DNA of 64,000 nucleotides. It comes from Maylandia zebra. Lineage: Eukaryota > Chordata > Actinopteri > Cichliformes > Cichlidae. The stretch's first letter is position 1. Every line of letters begins with the position of its first letter. The stretch lies in NCBI RefSeq assembly GCF_041146795.1, contig NC_135176.1:1014286-1078285 (forward strand), given 5' to 3'. A model generated the notes under the pieces. It was not told where the DNA came from, ran no database searches, and saw nothing but the letters and a program-made list of their open reading frames with translations. The position numbers and the translations under genes were made by a program. This document shows, one piece after another, positions 55,119 to 64,000 of this stretch.

Positions 55119-58100
55119 TATAAAAATATATAAAAATATATAAAAGCAGTTGCTGAAATGCTCAAATGCCCCGCCCATGGTACCTGTTCGGATCGCTCTT
55201 CTTCCTCTGATCAGTGGCCGCTTCGACAAACAATCACTGGAATTATGTGTAATTAGTGAAGTGGTCAGTCAGTTGTGACTCAGTGACATGCGTCAGCTGA
55301 GTCTGTCATTTCCATCACTGAAGCTGAAGCCCACACTACTACACATCCTGTTTGTAGTCTGATTATAGCTGCTGAGTGTTTGGGAACTAATGACGTGTTA
55401 CTGATCAAAGCACCGGAATCTGTTTGGTCTCTGCGTGGGTGATTTGTGCGAGCAGCCACTAAACGCAGGTGTAAAGTAACTAATGTGAGGACACAGAGCC
55501 AGTGTTGTCTTCTGGCCGCGGGCTTTACTCTCACAGTAATTTCACTGCTTTTGCTAAAAAAATGGTGTTTTGTGCTTAACGAATGAACGCTGCAGTGAAA
55601 CGTTTGAGGGAACTGTCGCTGGATCAGATCGGGTGAGATCGGCGTGGCATCAGCGTTTCAAGGACAAAAAGGATTCAGATTGATAACTGGGCACCTGGGG
55701 ATTAGTAAATACAAAGCTGCTGAGCTTGTAGGCGATGACGTAACTGCCAGTAATGATGAAACTGTCAGAAAAGACGCTGCTTTACACCCCTGATGCCAGT
55801 TTATCCAGCATGACCATACTCATCAAATGTCAACAGAAAACCCGACGAGTGTGACAATAACATGAATCGTTAACTTTCAGAGGCTTTGAGCACTTTTGAC
55901 CTACACTGATCTCTGCCACTAAAACTGAAGACTGTAAAGTGGCTTGGATGGAAAACGTCGCTGACGATCATCACTGAGACACGTCTCTAAATTAAGTTTT
56001 CTTTGTTTGTCACACGTTTATGACGCTGCATTACGGGAACGTTACCTGGAAAAATGGAGTTAAAATGGGCGAACTAACTAAACGGTGGCTAACTGTAAAC
56101 TTTGTACACAACATTCTGAATCTCTCAGATGCAAATTTGTCATTTAACCTATAGACACAACAAAAGTGGACTCGACATCAAGTGATAGTGATGTTTGTAA
56201 AGAAGAGGTTCTCCTTGATCCACCATCACTTTGGTACCGACGTCAGCGGGGCAGTTTGAGCTCTTACTGGCAGAGATGGAGTCACGTGTGAGGGCGCAGA
56301 GGAATCTGATTACCTTTACACTTTCATATCGCTGCATATTCAAACGCTATGATCGCACTTGTTTCCAAATGCAGCAGTCTGATTGGTCAGATCATGCAAA
56401 AAATCCTCCGAATCGAAACAATCTGAAAAATGACGGCGTTAAATCTGAAAACATGTTAACACACAATATAAACGCGTCTGGTGCGTTAAGGCCTTTAAGT
56501 CTTGCCTGACACTAAACACGATCACAGCTTGACGGAGCTCATGGCTTCCACGGACAGACACTCTGCCCCAGATAGCAGTGACACATTGGCCCCGAGCCTG
56601 GCGTCCAACACTTTGCGCGGCTTCTACTCACAGTTTGTTTAAACTCTTGACTGGAAAAGTGAAGAAAGCCAGTCAGCCTTTGTGATTTCTGAGTTATCTG
56701 CATGTGCAGAGTCTCTCCCCACATGCTGTTTCCCATCAGAATAATAAATTGCAACACTAGCGAGAGGATCAATTGAGCGCAACAACTTTGTTTTCAGCAC
56801 TTGCTGCTAAAAGAGACAAAACATGTTTAGCTGGTTTTATACACACGCACAGTGAAGGTGGAAACAGTCTGCCGTCGTCGGCTAGTCTTCCAAAAATAAC
56901 AGAGCAGCATAAACGTGCTCAGACAGCATATGATATTTCCAGTGAGTGACTAACAGCTAATCTTATCAGAGAGCGTTTGGAAAGTTCGACACAACAATAA
57001 AACCTGAGCATGAAAAACAGACCGACTCAAACGGCAGCGAGACCCAGAAACATATCTGTGGGGCCGGTTTCAAAAAGGTTTGAAAAAACAAACAAACAAA
57101 GGATGAAGGGCAGGGGAAGCCGTTTCCTATGAATCCAGTCTAATTCCTGGGTCATTTCCTGAAAATGGTCACCGCAGCGTCAGTAAAGACAAACAAGCGG
57201 GAGAGTGGATAGGATGTTTGACGCGCCACGCCGAGGCTCCCTCTTTCACCTCCCATTGTCATTGTTGCTGGGCAGTTTACCGTGACCCAAACAACTCTGG
57301 CGAGTCATAACACAAGCACTCAAAGGGCAGATTAGGCTTCCCTTTGCTCGTCTGTCTCCAGCCTGGATATAATGACAGAAATGTCAAATAACGCTCATGT
57401 TCAGAGCGTTGCAGACTACGCAGCGCTTCCAGCATGCAAACGATGGAGAACAGCACAGCCTGCGACAGCTCGGGCGAATGGGACGTCTCTAAAGTGAGCA
57501 TCGCAGGTACATTGGTCTTTTATTTCTTGGCTCTGTTTGTTTTCTCCCTGAGCTTCTTTATCTGCTTAAATGAATTGCAGAGCCTAGAGACTCGAGCTTA
57601 ATAATACCTCCTACTCACAAATCTCCATGTCACAGCTCCAACCCTGCTTTAAGCTTCACAGAGCCAACTGAAAGTATTTTTCTGCAAAGGTTCAATTTAA
57701 AAAAAACAAACATAAGCGTGACCTTCCCAATGTGAGGAAAAGTTCAATTATCTATATGACAGCTCTGTAGTTCCTTTGGATTTAACATCTGAAGGACGGG
57801 CTAGGAGAGATGAAAGGATGAAAACGTTCATGGTCATCACTGAGGTGTCGTTTCATGAACATTCAGCTCCCAAAATAGCTCATCAGCTTCAACAACCCAG
57901 GCCCTGTCTGCATCTTACCTTCCCAGGGGGATGGCCAGGTAGAAGACAGAGAGCATCATGGTGCGGGTGTTACTAGTAAAGAGGTCTCCTATGATGGTGG
58001 GAGAGATGGAGGAGTAGCTGGATTCTCCGATGCCCACGAGTCCTCTGGAGAGCACAAACAGCCAGAAGTACTGTGGAGAGGAGGAAGAAGCTAATCTGCG

Positions 58101-61100
58101 TATCCTTGTGTTACAATCACAACATTTAATCACTTAGTATTTACATCCGTGCTGATTCAGCATCGCTGAGCTTGTGAACATACAGTGGAGGATCAGTGGG
58201 TCATCCTCCGAGACATCAGAGCATCAAACATGGTAATTCTGTTTAACCATTATTGAGTTCCTACTTTACACCAGGTAAATATAAAATACAATGAAACACC
58301 ATGTAGTCGGTCTTTATAGGTGTAGTCCATCAGTTAAGTATATTATCATTGTCGCAAAATATTCAGTGGCTTCATGAGCTCTTGTATGAGCACCAAAAAA
58401 CATGGATTTTCAGAATAAAAGTCTTTTATAATTCTTCTTTCTGCATATGTTAGCATAGTCTGCATCTATGCCCATCATGCTGCTGTACTGGTGCTGAGCA
58501 CAGATTAGTTATTGACTTTGAATGTTATGTATTATATTATCAGTTAATGGAAATATAACAGCAGTAAGATTTTATGTGTTTAATCTGCGCGGTATGAAGG
58601 GATGAAGAGACAAACTTAAAAGGCCTTAATAGGAGCATCTTTCTCATTGAGGCACCTGTGCAGGCAGCTGATCGCTAACTGTTTCCACGGCAACCACTAC
58701 TCACTACATCTGGACGACCGGCTTGCTTGTAAAGCTGCAAAGAAATCGGGATCCCCACACAGGAGACAAATGACAAACACGGGTCAGTAATCTGACCTGT
58801 GATCTGGCCACAACGAGACATTTACAGTAAAGACTTCCAATCCAGTCAGCTGCTCTTATATGCAAAGATCTTTTTATTTCCACTCGTAACGCGGCTCTGG
58901 GCTGTTACAGCCCGATAAGCAGTGTCCTTCATAAAGACGTAATTAGGAGCTGTTTATACCAGTGAAGACGCCAAAGATGTGTTTACTGTTTTTTCAGCAC
59001 ATAGTTTTGCATTATTATATTGCTTGAGACTATGAGCCCATGCAAGTGTTTACTGCTGTGTATATAGTTATGTTTGTCACATTGTTTGAAATGATTTACA
59101 GACAGACTATTTTTTTCCTTTAATGGCCGTTTGGTGGGATGATGACAGGCACTCTTCCTGTGTTTGTGGTCACTGGAACAGAAACTCTACTAGCAATGAC
59201 AAAGAAGCAACGCTGCCAAAGAAGCACCACAAAAATGTGGTTTGGAAAACGTCTGAAGACTACAAAGACACGAAAGAGAAGTTTGAGATGATCGAAACCT
59301 TTCCCCGACTTTTGAATGAGTTAAAGACAAATATCAGCATGCTGACATGGCGGGGTTAGTTTCCCATGTTCACTGACATACGATGAGCTCACAATCAGCT
59401 GTTTTCAACTAGTACGTTTGAGAAACTGTGTGTTGTTACTTTATTAAAGCACAGTCTGATATTTATCTACAGGACACCAGTTCAGGCACTTGTCACTGGT
59501 CCTGACACTTTAGCAAGTCCAAAGAGGTACTTTGAAGGAAACTTTTATCATTTACGTCCACATCTACTCGCTTCTTTGGTTATATTAAAGGTAGAATGGG
59601 AGGTCTGTGGAACCAGGACTACCAGTTTGGACTGGGAGACAGACACCTGCTCTGCTTTTAAGATTAAAAACTTTCCTTTTTGGTAAAGCTTATAGTTGGA
59701 GCTGGATCAGGTGGCCTACAGGTGCATTTAGTCATTAGTTATCATTAACGGTGCCGTGCCTGCTGACAGACGGTGTACGTGTGTTTTATGTATTAACAGA
59801 CCTCTCTGCACTGAATCATATCTGTTATTAACCTCTGTCTCTCTTCCACAGCATGTCTTTATCCTGTCTTCCTTCGCTCACCCCAACCAATCGCAGCAGA
59901 TGGCCCCGCCCCTCCCTGAGCCTGGTTCTGTCTGAGGTTTCTTCCTGTTAAAAGGGAGTTTTTCCTTCCCACTGTTGCCAAAGTGCTTGCTCACAGGGGG
60001 TCATATGATTGTTGGGTTTTTCTCTGTACCTATGAAGCGCCTTGAGGCGACTTATGTTGTGATTTGGCGCTATATAAATAAAATTGAATTGAATTTTATT
60101 CATTAGTGCTGTATTCTGTGTGCGTCCTTGCTTCTAACTCTTCTGTCATTTCTAACTAAGCCACTCCCACCTTTCCTGCTTTCCCACCAGTCGCATCACA
60201 TGATTTTTCCCTCTGCTCATCTGCACTTCACTCCCTTTGTGAGTGCCCTCATGACATGTACTGTGGGAACAAAGACCGTTCCTTGCCTGATTGTCTTTGT
60301 GCTGTTGCCAGAGCTTTCCAGTTATTCATAGATGTTCTTGTTTTTTAACCCCTGCTAACCTGGAACTTGCCGCCACCTTTCTTTTCTCTTTCTGCTTGAT
60401 TTGAAAGTTTTCCTGTTTGGAGTAAACTCCAAGTGGACTTTTACCTGCTTGTGTCTGAGTCATGCAGACTGGCTATTCACTGAAGAGCAGTCACGCAACA
60501 ACACCATTATAAAGATGATACCGTCATAAAACTATAAACAAAAAAAGGATCATCAACCTGTGGAGTTGGTCCAACAAAAGATCTCGATGTCCTCGTCTCA
60601 CACCCTCGACACAAACGAGGTGACGCTGAGTGAGCTGAGCGATGCTTTCTACTAAACTAAGGTATAAACAGGGACAGTCCTGGAAATATAACATATAAAG
60701 CCTACCAGAGGCAGACAAGCTGCAGCACAATGTGCTGTCTTTCTGGCGTATAGTAAGGAGCAGCGAGTAATATGCTTCAACATGTTAAAATAAAGAAGCA
60801 CAAGTGATCACTTTATGACATAATCTTATGGTCATGAGGAAAAAGTATGAAGTTTCACTTTGTGGTGAATTTCTCTTATGTAAGATCTGCATCCTGCATC
60901 TCCTGCGAGTCCTTCCAAACGCCCCAGAGCGCCTCAAATGCATCACGACAGGAGTCTGTTGTAAGCACTCGTTAGCATTTCATTGTGTGTCGTGTCTTTC
61001 ATCTCTCCTGGTGACAGTGCCACAGCTATTATATAACAGCCATCATGTCTCGTTTGATCGGCACGCTCAGGAACATGTCTTAAGGGTGGAGTCACAGTTG

Positions 61101-62034
61101 GAGACAAAGGACGTGAGCCATCAGCGGCCTTTGTGGGATTCGTCAGAGCTCCTTAACTTCAACTTATCTATAAGTGGCCTCGATGTATTTGCTGCTTAGG
61201 CGCAGCAGTCGAGTCGAGGACAGAGGACAGAGGACAGAGGACAGAGGACAGAGGACAGGCTCCTGAGACCTGAGCCGAGCTGTCGCTCCGCTCGCGGTTT
61301 ACTTGCTGGAGACACTGCAGCGTGACGATGCTCTGCATGCTCCATAAATTTGACTAACACAGCTTTGAAGGCACATATTTCAGTCACTTTGTCAGATTTT
61401 CATTACAACAGTCAAGAAGGCACCACGAGCCCGTCGACGCCCCCACGCAGACGTCCGTGAGCCGAGCCTTTTACTCTAATATGATGTCGACTCTCAGCGG
61501 GACGCCCCTTCCCCCATTTTATGGCCTCCACGAATGAATGATGTGGCCGTTTAAAGCACCCGGCATCTCCTCGCACACAGAGGTTCTTAGAGACACACAG
61601 TCTAAATCTGCTTGTAAAAGATCAGCGAAATGAGTTTTATCTTCCAAACCATTGTAACCGAGACAAGCGCGAGGCCTTCATTAGCTGGCTGCTAGCCAGA
61701 GAGAGGGCGCAGGCAGAGCATGTCTACAAAGGCAGAGCGGGTATCTGACTTAATAAGCATGTCATTACATTTTGCTTGCCTTAACTTCGAGCGTATCCAG
61801 ATCATTACAGAATAATAACCTTGTCTATGAGGGGAACCAACACACTGACAGTGGAGCTGCAGTGCTGCGAGCGCTGTGTGGTTTCTCAGAGCCGTACCTC
61901 TTTACTGATGAAGGAGCTCAACAGGGTAACAATGGACCAGAAGAAAATGCCACAGCTCAGGATGACCTTTCTGTTGAAGCGGTCGCCCAGGTAACCAAAG
62001 ATGGGAGCTGCCACCATGAAGCTACAGATGAAAA
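44207..62034 (-). CDS. spns2: Spinster homologue 2, sphingosine-1-phosphate transporter, C-terminal nine exons
   Basis: Major-facilitator-superfamily exporter of sphingosine-1-phosphate at the plasma membrane, needed for heart and vascular development in fish and lymphocyte trafficking in mammals. Minus-strand coding exons: 61898-62034, 57919-58070, 53589-53655, 51229-51371, 50099-50251, 49647-49836, 47838-47903, 47324-47422 and 44207-44374 (stop included). All borders are GT-AG and phases agree. The first visible exon encodes [20 protein letters not shown], the MFS signature after TM2. Later exons encode [28 protein letters not shown], the ITADIL segment, and [20 protein letters not shown]. 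About 390 residues are present, so roughly 130-150 N-terminal residues lie beyond the right edge. Residue identity favours SPNS2 over SPNS3. The TAA at 44207-44209 overlaps a GTAAGT donor, so the true C-terminus is uncertain. Confidence 0.94.
44375..47323 (-). other. spns2 last intron
   Basis: About 2.9 kb. It contains a TG microsatellite at about 44966-45001. I see no internal gene or transposon. Confidence 0.6.
44966..45001. repeat. TG/CG microsatellite
   Basis: Run of GTGTGTG with an internal GCGCGC patch, about 36 bp, in the last spns2 intron. Confidence 0.85.
47904..49646 (-). other. spns2 intron without other features
   Basis: About 1.7 kb between the 66-nt exon and the 190-nt exon. 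Nothing recognisable is seen on either strand. Confidence 0.55.
50252..51228 (-). other. spns2 intron with GAGAG simple repeat
   Basis: About 1 kb with a purine-rich GAGAGGAGAG tract at 50643-50668. No other feature is seen. Confidence 0.55.
51372..53588 (-). other. spns2 intron with TG-type microsatellite
   Basis: About 2.2 kb. It contains an imperfect TGTGTC/TGTG array at about 51888-51946. No gene is seen. Confidence 0.55.
54139..54187. repeat. TA microsatellite at the 5' flank of the LINE fragment
   Basis: About 24 TA units directly abutting the start of the retrotransposon-coding sequence. Confidence 0.9.
54186..55037 (+). CDS. Retrotransposon C-terminal zinc knuckle and restriction-like endonuclease (fragment)
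   Basis: Open for 283 codons to TAG at 55035-55037. The ATG is formed by the end of the TA microsatellite and is accidental; the natural protein would continue from a reverse transcriptase that has been lost. Visible: a CCHC knuckle C93-x2-C96-x8-H105-x4-C110 in [18 protein letters not shown]; then a PD-(D/E)xK-type nuclease core with P177-D178 (QPDIVVVDK), D193 (VIDVAVP) and the downstream KLEKYQGL helix. This order, knuckle then nuclease after the RT, is that of the R2/R4 group. No frameshift or stop is present, so the copy looks recent. It has no function alone and is not a host gene. Confidence 0.85.
54188..55085 (+). mobile_element. R4/Dong-type (Rex6-like) non-LTR retrotransposon, 3' end only
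   Basis: A 5'-truncated LINE consisting of the C-terminal coding part and a short 3' UTR (about 55038-55085). It is bounded by a TA microsatellite on the left and another TA run plus ATATAAAAAT-type units on the right (55087-55145). R4/Dong elements encode a restriction-like endonuclease and are known to favour simple AT-rich repeats as targets, which this placement fits. The reverse-transcriptase domain is absent. Confidence 0.75.
55087..55145. repeat. TA microsatellite and ATATAAAAAT tandem units at the 3' flank
   Basis: About 13 TA units followed by about four copies of a 10-bp AT-rich unit, immediately after the retrotransposon 3' UTR. Confidence 0.85.
59640..60103 (+). repeat. Dispersed teleost repeat, long copy
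   Basis: From a segment reading CTTTTAAGATTAAAAACTTT through CCTGAGCCTGGTTCTGTCTG and TTTCTTCCTGTTAAAAGGGA to the end GCGCTATATAAATAAAATTG. The last 170 bp match the copy at 23085-23275. It is recognised as an abundant fish repeat; its class is uncertain. Confidence 0.7.
61216..61258. repeat. Short tandem repeat of GAGGACA
   Basis: Six consecutive 7-bp units, in an intron of spns2. Confidence 0.9.
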
Positions 62035-63521
62035 CTGCGGAAAGAGAAGAGAAACAGAAAATGACGGTCACTGACTTCGATACTCATTTACTGCATGAGC
62101 GGACTGCTGCTTTATGTCACACTGCTTCAGCTCTGATTAAGTCGAGACCCGTCCAGATCAAGTGTCTGATAGAAGTCAGCCAGAGACACGCCCCTGTTAC
62201 ACGTCACCTCACGAGAATATCACATAGATACGATAACACGTGGGTAGATGTCAGAGATAACTTGCATTAAGCTAACGTAGCAGGTCAGAGAAGCGCAGTT
62301 TGTGATGTAGTCAAATAAGGTAGCCCTGAAGGAGAGAAAATCAGGATGACATGTGGCAAATGTTACGAGCTCAGACCGATTAAAAAGGCTGTGGAGAAAA
62401 GAAAGAATGACAGTGGGAACTAACCAGATGTAGGACAATTCACAGCAATATCTGACCCTTGAGAAGCTCGGTGGCTGTGCAGCCATAAATAATTCCTCCA
62501 TCTTAATTTCTTACAAGGAAACTTTGTGCTCCAAAATGTGCTTCCCTAATTGCCCCACTGCTGACTGCACGACCGCTCAGCCCTTGCAGGCTCTTCGTCA
62601 GTATTTATGAGGCGGGCGAACCCAAACACAGCAGAATTTTTAAAGCTTTCAAACTGAGTTTGGTGTCTTTGCGAAGGAGAAAGGGCAGCGATGTTACTCT
62701 TGACAGCAGCGGGAGGAGATGGGGAGGCAGGCGGGAGTGTTTTGACACATCATCAGCATAAACGTTCAGAGGAGCTGAGAGAGGAAAGCGAGGAGGGGGG
62801 TGTTATATAAGATACAGGCATCGCTGTCCCACAGCTGCTGAGGCCAGCCAGCGGGATGAGGGACAGTAATCAGATTAAAGCATAACTGTAGTTTTGGACA
62901 TGTGATATCGTAGTCTGATAAACGGGAGAAAAAAAGCAAAAGGATAAAAACCCTATTTTGAGGCAAAAGCTGTGGTTTTACATAATGATGCTGCAGGTAT
63001 GTACATGCAACAACTGGGCAGGTAGCGAAGCTGCATCCTGATAGGTTCACCACATCTGACTGAAAACATATATGAATATATGAAGTTCATATGTGAAATA
63101 TGAATTTTTGGGATTAAAAGTAAGAGCCGTGTTATTGGTGTTACAGCTTAACACGCGTGTTATGTAAATGAAAAGTGCGTCCTCACTTTATAGAAAATCT
63201 ACATGTGAACATTCGTCCGGTGCGACTCTGCTGTTATTTTTGGGGAAGAACAATCTAACCTGAGACAGGGAAATGATCTAAAGTCTAATTCTAATTTAAT
63301 TTCACTAATATTAATGACGTTTTTACTGGAGCTGGGCGAGTTCCTAACGAGTGCCTCACATCTCCACCTCTCAGCGTCGCTACTCTCCCTCTTCTCGCCC
63401 GGGTTTCTTTCCCTCTCTGTCGCCTCCATCACCGACCACAGGCCTGTTGTGTCATGACTCTGATGACTCCTCCCTGCAGGTCCAGGTCTCTAAAAGAGCT
63501 CTGCCAGCTCACCCTGCAGCC

Positions 63522-63610
<89 letters not shown>

Positions 63611-64000
63611 GTTCTGCTGTGCATACTGGAGATAAGTTGGGACAGGTCCATAATCAACCAGCAGCAGCTGCTCCTCGTGGGGACAGAGATCATTACTCTT
63701 GCTGTTACAAACACATCCTCACATCTTCAGCTGACTTAGTTCAGGTCATCAACCGGACCGCACAGGCTCTCTCTCTCCGCAGATCTTATTTTATGTAATT
63801 TGCTGATAAGTTGTGCTATTTTCCTCGGCTCATTTTCACCTTTTAGCAGTACCAGCACATGTGAGTTAAGTCGGGTAATAACAGTTTGCTCGCAGCCTTT
63901 TTGCTTTTAGAGTGAGACACATAAATCCTTTGTGCAAAAGTCTTTGATGTAACGTCAGCTTTGGTGTTAAAATTAAGAAGATGCTGTGGAGAAAAAACAG
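62035..64000 (-). other. spns2 intron continuing beyond the window
   Basis: No exon matching the SPNS2 N-terminal helices (the LDRYTVAG-type segment) is visible here, so the upstream coding exons are outside. A long CA microsatellite lies at 63525-63608. Confidence 0.6.
63525..63608. repeat. CA microsatellite, about 42 units
   Basis: Uninterrupted CA run of about 84 bp; the open frames through it are artefacts of the repeat. Confidence 0.95.

Larger units (their letters stand above)
53656..57918 (-). other. spns2 intron carrying a retrotransposon end
   Basis: About 4.3 kb. The R4/Dong-like LINE fragment at 54188-55085 and its flanking TA microsatellites are inserted here on the opposite strand to spns2. 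The rest (55150-57918) shows no supportable feature. Confidence 0.55.
58071..61897 (-). other. spns2 intron with dispersed repeats
   Basis: About 3.8 kb. It carries the dispersed repeat at 59640-60103 and the 7-bp tandem array at 61216-61258. The 78-codon open frame at 59123-59359 has no recognised domain and no splice support. Confidence 0.55.

Noticed and set aside
59123-59359. 78-codon open frame in a spns2 intron
   Set aside because: No domain recognised, no conserved neighbours, and of a length expected by chance in this much sequence.
63454-63798. Open frames across the CA repeat
   Set aside because: Product is a TH or VC dipeptide run generated by the microsatellite.

Overview
This is vertebrate nuclear DNA, almost certainly from a teleost fish and probably a percomorph. 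The evidence is multi-exon genes with GT-AG introns, two TRIM genes with the RING / B-box / coiled-coil / PRY-SPRY layout that is expanded in fish, a Sleeping Beauty-type Tc1 element, L2 and R4/Dong-like retrotransposon remains, tRNA-derived SINEs and many microsatellites. No prokaryotic signal is present. The species cannot be named from sequence alone.

Layout. 1-1345: a Tc1/mariner element with an intact 340-codon transposase; its 5' terminal repeat lies off the window. It sits upstream of the terminal coding exon of atp5mg (1974-2072, +; mitochondrial ATP synthase subunit g). 3543-7596 (-) and 11639-15424 (+): two complete, head-to-head TRIM ubiquitin-ligase paralogues, seven coding exons each, with matching 96/234/160-nt exons. 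18024-21944 (+): complete ruvbl2 (AAA+ ATPase, 13 coding exons, 459 aa). Its fifth intron holds a hAT-like insertion that itself carries a tRNA-derived SINE. 21945-34718: gene-poor sequence with dispersed repeats and a small piggyBac-like MITE. 34719-34777 (-): a candidate terminal exon of an unidentified gene, followed by what may be its long 3' UTR. 34914-37337 (-): a 5'-truncated L2-type LINE with an open reverse-transcriptase frame. 39039-40384: a minisatellite of about 75 copies of an 18-bp unit. 44207-62034 (-): the last nine coding exons of spns2 (sphingosine-1-phosphate exporter); the 5' exons lie beyond the right edge. One spns2 intron holds a 5'-truncated R4/Dong-type LINE end set in a TA microsatellite.

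The host genes belong to unrelated pathways (ATP synthesis, probable innate immune ubiquitination, chromatin remodelling, lipid export), so this is ordinary chromosomal neighbourhood and not a functional cluster. Exon boundaries were placed by hand from splice consensus, reading frame and remembered protein families, and phases agree across all joins in ruvbl2, both TRIM genes and spns2. I did not find a convincing new molecular system. The items most worth a second look are the minisatellite, the intact transposase, the divergent TRIM pair, the orphan exon at 34.7 kb and the spns2 stop codon that overlaps a splice donor.
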